Positions 27,611-36,681 of a DNA stretch of 64,000 nt are shown here, piece by piece. The notes under the pieces were generated by a model. That model worked only from the letters and a program-made list of their open reading frames with translations, was not told where the DNA came from and did no database searches. Each line of letters opens with the position of its first letter. Positions within the stretch are counted from its first letter, which is position 1. Both the position numbers and the translations under genes were made by a program. The stretch is from CAWBXL01 sp963837365 (GTDB lineage Bacteria > Acidobacteriota > Terriglobia > Terriglobales > Acidobacteriaceae). Location: positions 310,001 to 374,000 of the forward strand of contig CAWIMW010000003.1 in assembly GCA_963837365.1 (NCBI GenBank), in the 5' to 3' direction.

Positions 27611-28606
27611 ATGGAACTCCGCAAAGACCCAATCACCCGCTCCTGGGTCATCACGGGAGACGACATCCCCGAATCCACCCCGCGTCCGGACCCGGCTTGC
27701 CGCTTCTGTCCCACCTCGACCGCGCCCCTCCAGCAAACCGCCAGCTTACCCGGACAGCAAGGCGCGCCCTGGTCGGCCCGTGCCGTGGTCCATCCCACTC
27801 CGCTCTACCGCATCGAAGGCGACCCCGGGCGCCGCGGCGACGGTCTTTACGACAGCATGCGGCCGGTCGGGGCCCACGAAGTCCTGCTGGAAAATCCCCG
27901 CCACAACGGGCAAATGTGGAACGCAACCGATGCCGAGATCGCGCAAGCCCTGCTGCTGATCGCCCAGCGCATTCAGGACCTGAAGCGCGACGGCCGCTTC
28001 AAATATGTAAGTGTTTTTAAGAATTGCGGCGCCAGTGCCGGCCAGGAATTCGAGCATCCCAACTTCCAGCTTACCGCCACCACCTTTGTGCCGCGCCGTG
28101 TGCTTTACGAGCTGCGTGCCTCGCGCGAATATTTTCTCAACAAAGAGCGTTGCGTATTTTGCGATATCGTCGCCCAGGAAATACGCCAGGGCCTGCGTGT
28201 GCTCGAAGTCCAGGGAGATTTCCTCGCCCTATGTCCCTACGCGCCGCGCGTGCCCTACGAGACCTGGATCCTCCCCCGGGTCCACGAAGCCGCTTTCGAG
28301 CGCTTCGGCCTCAACCGCCCTAACACTATGCGCGATCTGGCGGCCCTGTTGCGCCTCACCCTGCAACGCATCCGCACCATCGCCGAGGCCTTTCATCTGG
28401 TATTGCATACCTCGCCGAACACCCAGCATCCTTCCGCCACCATGGGATACTGGAAAACGATTGATGAGGACTACCACTGGCACATCGAAATCATGCCCAT
28501 CCTCTCCGCCAAGGCAAAGTCGTACACTTTCAAAGAGGTATATTTCTCGCCGGTCAGTTCGGAGACCTCGGTCAAGCGTCTGCGGGAAGCGAAGATCACC
28601 CCATGA
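27611..28606 (+). CDS. Galactose-1-phosphate uridylyltransferase-like protein
   Basis: 331 residues of the GalT/HIT superfamily. It has the N-terminal LRKDPITRSWVI, a zinc-type pair CRFC (31-34), the segment VFKNCGASAGQEFEHPNFQ (about 135-153), a second CxxC in CVFCDI, and the C-terminal DYHWHIEIMP that ends the GalT fold. GalT transfers UMP between UDP-glucose and galactose-1-phosphate through a His nucleophile in an HPH motif. Here that motif reads H-P-N (Asn151). A single C-to-A difference from CAC would cause this, so it may be a real inactive or variant enzyme or a base error. It overlaps the next gene by four bases (ATGA). It is divergent from mutS. Confidence 0.78.
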   Translation: MELRKDPITRSWVITGDDIPESTPRPDPACRFCPTSTAPLQQTASLPGQQGAPWSARAVVHPTPLYRIEGDPGRRGDGLYDSMRPVGAHEVLLENPRHNGQMWNATDAEIAQALLLIAQRIQDLKRDGRFKYVSVFKNCGASAGQEFEHPNFQLTATTFVPRRVLYELRASREYFLNKERCVFCDIVAQEIRQGLRVLEVQGDFLALCPYAPRVPYETWILPRVHEAAFERFGLNRPNTMRDLAALLRLTLQRIRTIAEAFHLVLHTSPNTQHPSATMGYWKTIDEDYHWHIEIMPILSAKAKSYTFKEVYFSPVSSETSVKRLREAKITP

Positions 28607-28965
28607 CCCTGCGCCGCATGAAGACCTATACCGGCGGCCAGGGATACGTGTACCAGTACTATTTCGTAGGCAAACGGGCCGCCCTGCCCACCGATTCCAG
28701 CGCCCCTGCCGAAGAATATATTTTCGATGTCACTTCCGACCGCAAGACCACGTTCTCCGTCAGCGTTCTGCTACCCCAAGATAGTCTCGAACAATGGGCC
28801 TCCAATCACGGCCGCGCCCTGAACGAAGCCGAGCAATACGGCGCCGTGAAGATGCGCCTATTCCAGGCCTTCGACGAAGTAGCAGACATGATGGCCCACG
28901 GCCGCCGCCTGACCGTGACCGCAGACATCCTGCAAAATGTCCTAAGCGGCCTGGGCGTGCAATAA
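28603..28965 (+). CDS. Small conserved-looking protein coupled to the galT-like gene
   Basis: 120 residues. The ATG lies in the ATGA overlap with the galT-like stop, so translation is coupled. Pattern: Tyr-rich N-terminus (YTGGQGYVYQYYFVG), acidic middle, and a helical C-terminus (YGAVKMRLFQAFDEV, then ADILQNVLSGLGV). No signal or TM segments. I do not recognise the family. The context suggests a cytoplasmic accessory of the GalT-like enzyme, but nothing in the sequence states a function. Confidence 0.65.
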   Translation: MTLRRMKTYTGGQGYVYQYYFVGKRAALPTDSSAPAEEYIFDVTSDRKTTFSVSVLLPQDSLEQWASNHGRALNEAEQYGAVKMRLFQAFDEVADMMAHGRRLTVTADILQNVLSGLGVQ

Positions 28966-29019
28966 CCGGGAACTGAGATCTGGGAACTGGCATTCCAGCC
29001 ATGCCAAAAGTCCCCATTC

Positions 29020-29035
29020 TGTGATTCCAATCACA
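29020..29035. promoter_or_regulatory. CRP/FNR-family operator upstream of hemX-hemA
   Basis: TGTGATTCCAATCACA is a perfect inverted repeat matching TGTGA-N6-TCACA and containing the TGAT-N4-ATCA core of FNR-type sites. It is centred about 68 bases before the predicted start of transcription. A 15-of-16 copy is at 63934-63949. Confidence 0.6.
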
Positions 29036-29083
29036 CAGCTAAGTGTGTTCCTTCCGTGCTTCTGCCTCACCCCCGGTGCAGAC

Positions 29084-29089
29084 TATAAT
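29084..29089 (+). promoter_or_regulatory. Predicted -10 box of the haem operon
   Basis: TATAAT is an exact consensus. No good -35 is found 17 bases upstream (TCTGCC), as expected for an activator-dependent promoter. Transcription would start near 29096, 41 bases before the hemX ATG. Confidence 0.5.
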
Positions 29090-29136
29090 CACGCTGGCGG
29101 AAAGTGGGGTAATGCGCCGCCAGTAATTTCAACACT

Positions 29137-29949
29137 ATGCCGATACTTTGGCTGCGGGTCGCGCTCGGGTTTTACACGGTCGGATTGATCTACTCTCTGC
29201 TGGCTTTGTCTCGCCGCGAAGGTGTGCTCAACCGCATTGCTACCCCTGCCATGGCCTTCGGCATGGCGTTCCAATTCGTCGCCTTGACCGAGTCGGTGTT
29301 GCTCTCCGGCTTGACGCTGACCTCAGTCCACAACACCGAATCGCTGCTCTCGATCCTGGTGATGGGCGCCTTCATGCTGGCCTATCTGATCTACCGCACC
29401 ACCTCTCCGGGAATTGTGGTATTCCCCCTGGTGTTCCTGTTGACCGCGATTGCGGCCACGGGCCAACAGCCGTTTCTGATTGCCTCCTCGGCCATGGCAC
29501 GAGGATGGCTGTTCGCCCATATCACATTAGTTTTGGCCGGTTATGCGGGCCTGTTTCTCAGCTTCAGCGCCAGCCTGCTGTACTTAGTCCAGGAGCACAA
29601 CCTCAAGTCGAAAAGCTCCGGAGGCCTGCTTTCGCGATTGCCCGCCCTCCAGGTCATGGACGAACTCGGGTATCGCTCCCTGCTGTTGGGCTTTCCCTGC
29701 ATGACCCTGGGCCTGATTCTGGGCCTGGTGATGGCTGATGCCACCTTTCACCACGTCGACTATCTCGATCCCAAGATCTTTCTGTCGCTGCTGACCTGGG
29801 CTGTCTACCTGGTCCTGGTCTATACCCGCTGGAACGCAGGCTGGCGGGGACGCAAGGCGGCGTATCTGGCAGCCGGAGCTTTTGCCGCCGCAGTCGTAGC
29901 TTGGGCGGCAAATTATTTCAGTACGATCCATAGGTTTGTGCGCTCATGA
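29137..29949 (+). CDS. hemX: HemX/CcsA-type membrane protein
   Basis: 270 residues with about eight TM helices of the cytochrome c assembly (CcsA/CcmC) superfamily. Conserved pieces are seen around SVHNTESLLSILVMGAFM, RGWLFAHITLVLAGYAGLFLSF and ADATFHHVDYLDPK. I do not see the Trp-rich WWD haem-handling motif of true CcsA. Its position directly before hemA, with a four-base overlap (29946-29949), matches the HemX arrangement, where HemX modulates glutamyl-tRNA reductase level or haem traffic at the membrane. It is probably controlled by the CRP/FNR site at 29020. Confidence 0.82.
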   Translation: MPILWLRVALGFYTVGLIYSLLALSRREGVLNRIATPAMAFGMAFQFVALTESVLLSGLTLTSVHNTESLLSILVMGAFMLAYLIYRTTSPGIVVFPLVFLLTAIAATGQQPFLIASSAMARGWLFAHITLVLAGYAGLFLSFSASLLYLVQEHNLKSKSSGGLLSRLPALQVMDELGYRSLLLGFPCMTLGLILGLVMADATFHHVDYLDPKIFLSLLTWAVYLVLVYTRWNAGWRGRKAAYLAAGAFAAAVVAWAANYFSTIHRFVRS

Positions 29950-31262
29950 AATTTCAACTCATTGGCGTAAACCACAAAACCGCCCCCTTGGATGTGCGCG
30001 AGCGACTCGCCATCCCGGAGTCGAAGCTGGCCGATGCCATGCAGCGCCTGGTGCAGCACCCGGGCGTGAATGAGGGCATGATTCTTTCCACCTGCAACCG
30101 GGTGGAAATTCTGGCGCAAACCCAAAACGGCAGCGGCGACTTGCACGCCTTTGTCCACAACTACTTCAAAGTCGAGCCGGGAAAGTTCGAGCCTCATCTG
30201 TACGAGTATCACGAGAAAGAAGCCATCCTCCACCTGTTCCGGGTAGCGTGCAGCCTTGACTCCATGGTGGTGGGCGAGCCGCAGATCCTCGGCCAGGTCA
30301 AGGAGGCCTACGCCACCGCGCGCGCAGTCGGTGCCGTGAACTCCCAACTCGATCAGCTGCTCACCCGCGCTTTCGCCGTAGCCAAACGGGTGCGGACAGA
30401 AACCGCAGTCGGCTCGTCCGCAGTTTCCGTGGCCTCTGTCGCAGTAGAACTGGCCAAAAAGATTTTCGGCTCGCTCAAAGGCAAACACGTCTGCCTGGTC
30501 GGCGCGGGCAAGATGAGCGAACTGGCCGCCCGCCACCTCCAGGCCCACGGCGCAGCGTCGATTTTTGTTGCCAACCGCACCTACGAACGCGCCCAGCAAC
30601 TGGCGGCCAAGTTCAACGGCGAAGCCATCCACTTCTCCGATCTCTACGACAGCTGTGACCGCGCCGACATTGTCATCAGCTCCACCGGCTCCCCGGTCGC
30701 CATTTTCCGCCGCGAACATGGAGAGCGTTTCCTCGCCCGCCGCAAAAACCGGCCCATGTTTTTTATCGATATCGCTGTCCCCCGCGACGTGGATCCTGGG
30801 ATGAACAAGCTGGACGGAATCTTCGTCTACGACATGGACGACTTGCAGCAGGCGGTAGCCTCCCACGTGGCCGACCGCAAAAAAGAAGCCGAGCGTGCCG
30901 AAGCCATCGTGCAATCGGAAGTGGACCGTTTTCTGGCGCGGCTGCAAACCCTCGACGTGGTTCCCACCATCGTCTCCCTGCAAGATCATCTGGAAACCAT
31001 CCGCCAGGCGGAAATTGACCGCGTCCGGGGACGCTTGGGTCCGCTAACGCCCGATCAGGAAATGGCCGTCGAAACCCTAACCCGAGGCATCGTCAATAAA
31101 ATCATGCATACGCCCATCCACACCCTGAAGACTGCCGCGCGTGAATCCGAGGCGACTACGGTAGTTGACGTAGTCCGCCGCCTGTTCAATCTGCAAGAGA
31201 AGAGCAAAGAATCCGTGGAAAAAACTCAAGCCCAGGGGGCCGGCGAAACCCGCGCCAAGTGA
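29946..31262 (+). CDS. hemA: Glutamyl-tRNA reductase
   Basis: 438 residues, full length. The catalytic Cys50 is in MILSTCNRVE. The N-terminus is the classic FQLIGVNHKTAPLDVRERLA, and the substrate region is SLDSMVVGEPQILGQVKEAY. The NADPH site is VCLVGAGKMSELAARHL. The C-terminal dimerisation domain reads IVNKIMHTPIHTLK. It reduces glutamyl-tRNA(Glu) to glutamate-1-semialdehyde, the first committed step of C5 tetrapyrrole synthesis. It overlaps hemX by four bases and precedes hemC and hemD. Confidence 0.97.
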   Translation: MKFQLIGVNHKTAPLDVRERLAIPESKLADAMQRLVQHPGVNEGMILSTCNRVEILAQTQNGSGDLHAFVHNYFKVEPGKFEPHLYEYHEKEAILHLFRVACSLDSMVVGEPQILGQVKEAYATARAVGAVNSQLDQLLTRAFAVAKRVRTETAVGSSAVSVASVAVELAKKIFGSLKGKHVCLVGAGKMSELAARHLQAHGAASIFVANRTYERAQQLAAKFNGEAIHFSDLYDSCDRADIVISSTGSPVAIFRREHGERFLARRKNRPMFFIDIAVPRDVDPGMNKLDGIFVYDMDDLQQAVASHVADRKKEAERAEAIVQSEVDRFLARLQTLDVVPTIVSLQDHLETIRQAEIDRVRGRLGPLTPDQEMAVETLTRGIVNKIMHTPIHTLKTAARESEATTVVDVVRRLFNLQEKSKESVEKTQAQGAGETRAK

Positions 31263-31395
31263 TCTTCGTCTTCCAAATACAAACTCCGGATAAAATAAGC
31301 CGACATCGGGCACGAACCAGAAGCCGACAGTGAAAGCCAGAACCGATAGTGAGAGCCAGAAGCCATCAGTGAAAACCAGTATCCACCTCGACGCC

Positions 31396-31500
31396 AGCCG
31401 CGAAGCGGCGAAACAACGCAGCCCAGGGCGAAGGGCCCGCTCTTGGCCGTTCGCCCTGGGTAGCTATGAACACCAGAGAAGCCCTGAAAGGGGCGAAAGA
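31396..31500. repeat. Interspersed 100-bp palindromic repeat (CCCAGGGCGAAG type), copy 1
   Basis: It begins agccgcgaagcggcgaaac, contains the arms CCCAGGGCGAA and TTCGCCCTGGG, and ends aagccctgaaaggggcgaaag. It shares this order with copies at 36435-36534 and (inverted) 36578-36661. It fills the hemA-hemC spacer, which otherwise holds short degenerate words and no gene. Confidence 0.75.
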
Positions 31501-31511
31501 AAATCCTGCCG

Positions 31512-32457
31512 ATGACGCCCAAATCCATCCTCCGCATCGGCTCGCGCGGCTCTCAACTCGCGCTCTGGCAGGCCAATCACATCAAGAGCCTCTTGCAGCA
31601 GCAGCGGCCACGAGGTCGAAATCGAAGTCATCCACACCACCGGCGATAAAATCACCGACGTCCCGCTGGCCAAAGTCGGCACCAAGGGCATGTTCACCAA
31701 GGAAATCGAAGAAGCCCTGGCCGATGGCCGCGTGGACCTGGCTGTGCACAGCTTGAAAGACCTGCCTACCGAGCTGTCGCCAGGATTTGCCATCGCCGCC
31801 ATCACCCAGCGCGAAGATCCCCGCGACGTTTTCTGTTCGGTCAAGTTCCAGAGCGTCGAAGAACTGCCCCGCGCAGCAAAAGTAGGCACCAGCAGCCTGC
31901 GCCGCCAGGCGCAACTGAAGGCCCTGCGTCCCGATCTGGAGATTTATCCCTTGCGCGGCAACGTAGACACCCGCCTGCGCAAACTGGAAGCGGGGGAATA
32001 CGATGCCATCATCCTGGCCGCAGCCGGAGTCCACCGACTGGGAAAGACGGGACTAGTCCGGCAAAAAATCCCCACAGAAATCATGTGCCCGGCAGCAGGG
32101 CAGGGAGCTCTGGGAATAGAAATCCGCGCCGGAGATCATGCCACCGCAAAGCACTTAGAATTTCTCGACAACGCCAATGCCCGTGCCACCACCACCTGTG
32201 AACGAGCGCTACTGAACAAACTAGGCGGTGGCTGCCAAGTCCCAATCGGAGCGAGTGCCGAGATTCGTAATGGCCAATTGCACCTGGAAGCGATCGTCGC
32301 CCGCCCCGACGGCAGCACGGTCCTGCGCGAAGCGAAAAGCGGCCATGATCCAGTCAAGCTGGGAGAAGAGGTAGGAGATACACTTTTACGGCGAGGCGGA
32401 GCCGAAATCCTGCAAGAGGTCTACGGCCAGGCAATCATTGCGCCGCAACAACCCTGA
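31512..32457 (+). CDS. hemC: Hydroxymethylbilane synthase, one frame break
   Basis: The ATG at 31512 gives MTPKSILRIGSRGSQLALWQA, the family N-terminus. The frame then shifts near 31605, in a cagcagcagcggcc stretch, and continues HEVEIEVIHTTGDKI, MFTKEIEEALADGRVDLAVHS, LKDLPTELS and GTSSLRRQAQL. It ends with the dipyrromethane-cofactor Cys in NKLGGGCQVPIGA. Removing one base restores a protein of about 315 residues. The enzyme polymerises four porphobilinogens to hydroxymethylbilane. It is the third gene of the haem cluster. The break is probably a sequence error in an essential gene. Confidence 0.92.
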
Positions 32458-32492
32458 CGCGGCGCACTTGCAGGAAAAGCAACGCTCAAAAA

Positions 32493-32610
32493 TTTGTCAT
32501 TCCGACGAGGAGCGAAGCGACAAGGAGGAATCTGCTTTCCCGGACAGCGTCACGACCGTGTCGTCAAAATCAGGTTCCCCCTCCTCGCTGCGCTCCTTGT
32601 CGGAATAACA
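32493..32610. repeat. Inverted pair of 'cattccga...ggaatctg' repeats
   Basis: One copy (32493-32535) and an inverted partial copy (32577-32610) flank 40 bases in the hemC-hemD spacer, able to form a large hairpin. Related units are at 39731, 45850 and 58866. No gene is in this spacer. Confidence 0.7.
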
Positions 32611-32641
32611 AAGTAGAAGGTGTTTATTTCATAAAGATAAA

Positions 32642-33419
32642 ATGCTGCGCCCACTTTCCAACCTCCGCATCCTGGTAGGCCGAGCCGCCCACCAGGCCAG
32701 CGCCCTCTCCACCGGACTCCGCGCCCAAGGCGCCCAAGTCCTGGAAATCCCCTTCATCGAAATCCGCCCCCCGCGCTCCTACAAGCCCCTGGACACAGCT
32801 CTAAAAAATATCGCCGACTACGACTGGCTCATCCTAACCAGCGTCAATGGAGTCGATGCTCTCTGGGCAAGACTAAAGAAACTCCACCTAAACAAAAAAA
32901 GACTTCCGCCACTTACAGGTAGCCGCCATAGGCCCGGCCACCCGCAAAGCCATCCGCAAGCACGGACTCAAAGTCCACATCATGCCCTGCGAATACGTGG
33001 CCGAATCGGTGGTCGAAAGTCTGCGTGGCAAAGTAGAAGGGAAGCGGGTCTTACTCGCCCGAGCCAAAGTCGCCCGCGACGTGATCCCCAAAGAACTTCG
33101 CAAACTGGGAGCGCAAGTCGATGTAGTCGAAGCCTACGAAACCGTGGTCCCGCAAAAATCGCGGACGCGTCTCCGCACCGTGCTAAAAAATCCCCAGCGC
33201 CGCCCGCACGTGATTACCTTCACTAGCTCTTCCACGGTGAGAAATTTCCTGGCATTACTCGGGAAGGGGAGCCGCGTCCTGCTAAAAGATGTTTGCCTCG
33301 CTTCCATCGGCCCCATCACTTCAGCCACGCTATGTGAGTTGGGCCTGCGAGCAGATATCCAGGCTGAGGACTATACAATTCCAGGATTGATGAAAGGTAT
33401 TACCCACCATTTTGGATAA
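32642..33419 (+). CDS. hemD: Uroporphyrinogen-III synthase, one frame break
   Basis: The N-terminal half reads LRILVGRAAHQASALSTGLRAQG and DYDWLILTSVNGVDAL, the usual HemD start. The frame then shifts at an A-run (about 32900) and continues LQVAAIGPATRKAIRKHG, RVLLARAKVARDVIPKEL, VVEAYETVVP, ITFTSSSTVRNFL and CLASIGPITSATL, a standard HemD C-terminal half ending at 33419. Joined length is about 258 residues. It closes hydroxymethylbilane with inversion of ring D. The break is one extra A in a homopolymer, consistent with a sequence error. Confidence 0.9.
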
Positions 33420-33546
33420 TGGAGCACTGCGCCGAGTGATCCCGCCACAACTCCTCATACTCATACTAGATAGAACTAAAGCTCGCATGCGCCACCCACC
33501 ATCAGTATTTGCAATCCTAATCACACCGAGCTAATGTTTCGTTGCC

Positions 33547-34665
33547 ATGGTAGTGGATCCGATCTCGATTACAGCGGTTCTGGGCGCTTGCGGTTACTAC
33601 TTCTTTGCTTGGATGGTTGCTGGTCGCAACCCCAAACGCGGGACGGTTGTTCCGATTTACAATCCACCTCAACACCTTTCCCCGGCAATGATTCGTTATG
33701 TCTGGAAAGCACGCTTTGACGACCGTACCTTTTGGGCCAGCGTACTCAGCCTCGTGGCAAAGGGGCTTGCGACCTTGGAATCAGATGTCGACGTCGCAGT
33801 GCTCCGGCCAAAGGCGGAGACAGGAAGTCGCCCTCTTCTACCGCCCGAAGAGGAAGTTCTGTTCATAGAGCTACACGCCGGCAGTAAACGTAAAGCAATG
33901 CGAATTAACATGCTTGATGAAAATACGGCCTTGGTCGCCAACGAAATGGCGAACCAGTTGCGAAAGGCCGCAGTTGACACGTGGTTCATAGAAAACCGCA
34001 ACTATGTAAAATCTGGAGTTGTAGTTTCGGTTGTGGTGGCTTGTCTCGTGGCACGACCGTACGGAAAAGATGAATGGATGGCATTTGTGCTTGGCTTGAG
34101 CGTAATGGCCCCGGGAGCGTTTTATTTGTTGTTCCTGGTGTTACGAATCCGCGATAGCTTACTTGCAATTAGAGATAAAGTCACTAGCGCTGTGGTCCGT
34201 CGCACCGCGCTGTTGGTTGCGTTGGCCGCGCCCTGCGTAGGCGCAGTGGTCTTGGGAAGTGTCGTGCTGACAGTCAATTTCGGCTGGCGCACAATCGCGG
34301 CCACAGTTTTCTTGACTGGCCTAACTTTAGTATTCGCGCAAATCATCAAGGCCCCAACCCAGGAAGGCCAGGTTTTGATCGATCAAATTGACGGATTCCG
34401 TTTGTTCCTTCAATCTGTTGAGCGCCAGCCAATGGATCGTCCAGACGCTCCCGGCGATCACGCTGGCGTGTATGAGAAATATCTGCCCTACGCAGTCGCG
34501 CTGGAAGTCGATCAGCAGTGGGGGGATCGGTTGGTTGCGTTGACCTCGACGCTCCACCGAGCTGAGGCGCTGGTCGCCGCACATTCGTTTTACCTCGGAA
34601 TGTGGAACGGCAAACCCATCGAAATGGTGTTCAAACCGCAACCACCAAAGGGCGGGAGATTTTAA
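33547..34665 (+). CDS. DUF2207-type membrane protein, C-terminal portion only
   Basis: 372 residues. GRNPKRGTVVPIYNPP then LSPAMIRYVWK is the segment that follows the extracytoplasmic domain in DUF2207 proteins. The rest has two hydrophobic regions (about 158-200 and 218-265) and the characteristic end DGFRLFLQSVERQ, VYEKYLPYAVALEVDQQW. The N-terminal 200-300-residue domain and signal peptide usual in the family are absent. The frame starts near the TM helix, so the gene is either a short family form or 5'-truncated. Composition is slightly AT-richer than its neighbours. Inner-membrane location predicted; function unknown. Confidence 0.7.
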   Translation: MVVDPISITAVLGACGYYFFAWMVAGRNPKRGTVVPIYNPPQHLSPAMIRYVWKARFDDRTFWASVLSLVAKGLATLESDVDVAVLRPKAETGSRPLLPPEEEVLFIELHAGSKRKAMRINMLDENTALVANEMANQLRKAAVDTWFIENRNYVKSGVVVSVVVACLVARPYGKDEWMAFVLGLSVMAPGAFYLLFLVLRIRDSLLAIRDKVTSAVVRRTALLVALAAPCVGAVVLGSVVLTVNFGWRTIAATVFLTGLTLVFAQIIKAPTQEGQVLIDQIDGFRLFLQSVERQPMDRPDAPGDHAGVYEKYLPYAVALEVDQQWGDRLVALTSTLHRAEALVAAHSFYLGMWNGKPIEMVFKPQPPKGGRF

Positions 34666-34748
34666 AGTGCATTGCGTGTATCGCTCTAGGTCCTTGTTGA
34701 CCTTTTCCCATATCCCTCCGTCTGAGTAAAATGTCTCTCTCAACCCTC

Positions 34749-34754
34749 GGAGGA
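34749..34754 (+). promoter_or_regulatory. Ribosome binding site supporting a TTG start
   Basis: GGAGGA precedes the TTG at 34760 by five bases. It supports TTG as the start of the M28 peptidase, because the signal peptide begins at that codon and no ATG is suitably placed. Confidence 0.65.
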
Positions 34755-34759
34755 ACTCT

Positions 34760-36429
34760 TTGCCATTCAAACGCCTGTTGACCCTAACCTTTCTCCTAAC
34801 CGTATCAGCTTCTCAAGCCCAAAAGTCCCTTTACCCGCCCGCCGACCTCCTGGCCCGCATCCGCCCGGACGGCATCCGCGCCCAGATGGCCTATCTGTCC
34901 GATGACCTGCTGGAAGGCCGCAGGACCGGCACCCGCGGCTACATGCTGGCCGCTAAGTACGTGGCCACGCAATTCGAGGAACTGGGACTGAAGCCCGCCG
35001 GCGATAGCGGCACTTATTTTCAAAGAATCCGCTTCCGGCAAATCGAGCTTGACCGCGACAAAACCTCAATGGTCTTGAAAGTGGACGGCAAAGAGCAAAC
35101 CCTCCGCTTCGGAGATGACTTCATCGCTGGCGGCAACGACCTGAGTCCCGACGCCTCCATCGATGCTCAAACTGTATTCGTAGGCTACGGAGTCACTGCC
35201 CCCGAATTCAACTACGACGACTACGCCGGAGTAGATGTCCGAGGCAAGATCGTAGTGGCGTTCTACGGTTCGCCAAGCCAGTTCCCGACGGCTCCTCACG
35301 CCCATTACTCGTCGCCGACAGTAAAGATCGCCAATGCAGTTTCACGCGGAGCCATCGGCTTCGTCTCCATCTGGGCAGGGAAGCGAGCTGAACGCAGTCC
35401 CCTATCACGCAGAGCGCGCTATTATCATTCCCGCCTGCGCTGGCTGGATGAAAACAACCAACCGAATGACGCTCAACCAGACCTCAAGGGCTCTGCCACC
35501 ATCACCGCAGACCTAGCCGCCAAAATGTTCGAGGGGACGCCAAAGTCCTACAAAGACGCTTACGCCGATGCCGAGGCCGGCAAGCCCCAGGCTTTCCCGC
35601 TACCGGCAACCATCGCGCTGCACACAGTGAGCACGCATTCTGAAATTGAAAGCCCCAACATCGTCGCCATTCTGCCCGGCTCAGATCCTAAGCTGAAAGA
35701 TGAATACGTAGTCTTCACCGCCCACCTCGACCACTTAGGCATCGGCCGAGAGGTGAACGGAGATACGATTTACAACGGCGCCATTGATAACGCCTCCGGC
35801 AGTGCAGCCCTACTGGAGATTGCCCATGCTCTATCGCTATGCCGAAGGCCCCGCGTCGCTCGATCTTATTTTTGTCTGTGACTGGAGAAGAAGAAGGACT
35901 GCTAGGTTCCGATGCCTATGCACACCATCCCACCGTACCTATCAGCCAGATCGTGGCCAACGTGAATATGGACGAAATCGCCTGCTTCTACGACTTCGCC
36001 GATATCGTCCCCCAGGGCGCCGATCACTCCACCATCGGCCCGATTGTCGAAGACGTAGCCAAACACTTCAATCTGCAAATCAGTCCCGACCCAACTCCCG
36101 ACGAAGTCTACTTTGTCCGCAGCGATCAGTATTCATTCGTCAAGCAGGGAATTCCGGCAGTCGCAGTCGACCCCGGTTTCAAAACCGTAGACCCGAAACT
36201 GGACGGCAAGAAAATTACAGAAGAGTGGGAAGAGAAGTACTATCACAAACCGCAGGACGATATGAACCAACCGTATCTGGATCTGAATGCCGCCACCAAA
36301 TGCGCCCGTCTGGATATGGCCATAGGCTACGAGATCGCCCAGCAATCCGACCGCCCGCACTGGAATAAGGGAGACTTCTTCGCCAAGTTTGCTAAGTCAC
36401 CTCCGAGCAAAACGGTAAGCGGTAACTGA
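34760..36429 (+). CDS. M28 family metallopeptidase, one frame break
   Basis: The TTG start has a strong ribosome site. A signal peptide (MPFKRLLTLTFLLTVSASQA) is followed by a typical M28 layout with a PA-like insert. Zinc ligands: VFTAHLDHLG, GAIDNASGSAALLEIA, then after a frame shift near 35838 GEEEGLLGSDAYA, MDEIACFYDFAD, and the last His in YHKPQDDMN. The first frame ends in SLCRRPR; the second continues KAPRRSILFLSVTG. Joined length is about 555 residues. I infer an exported aminopeptidase. It is convergent with the S9 peptidase across a pair of inverted repeats. Confidence 0.85.
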
Positions 36430-36434
36430 GATTC

Positions 36435-36534
36435 AGCCGCCAAGCGGCGAAAGAATGCAGCCCAGGGCGAAGCGCTTGCTTTGCGCTTCGCCCTGGGTAA
36501 GTTGCTCAAGGATTAAGCCCTGAAAGGGCGAAAG
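36435..36534. repeat. 100-bp palindromic repeat (CCCAGGGCGAAG type), copy 2
   Basis: Same module order as the copy at 31396: agccgccaagcggcgaaag, CCCAGGGCGAAG...CTTCGCCCTGGGTAA, aagccctgaaagggcgaaag. Confidence 0.8.
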
Positions 36535-36577
36535 CGGGATTTACGACCCGTGACTAAATGGTGTTGCGAGAACTACC

Positions 36578-36661
36578 CTTTCGCCCCGCTGGGGCTGACC
36601 AAATCTTCTTGCTTACCCAGGGCTTGCGCCCTGGGCTGCATTCTCTCGCCGCTTTGCGGCT
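36578..36661. repeat. 100-bp palindromic repeat, copy 3 (inverted)
   Basis: Reverse-complement orientation relative to copy 2, 43 bases away, so the two face each other between convergent peptidase genes. It reads ctttcgccccgctggggct, then CCCAGGGCTTGCGCCCTGGG, then gccgctttgcggct. Confidence 0.78.
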
Positions 36662-36681
36662 GCAATTTAACCCGTATTCCC

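Noticed and set aside
31330..31515. 61-codon plus-strand frame between hemA and hemC
   Set aside because: It is a translation of an interspersed palindromic repeat.
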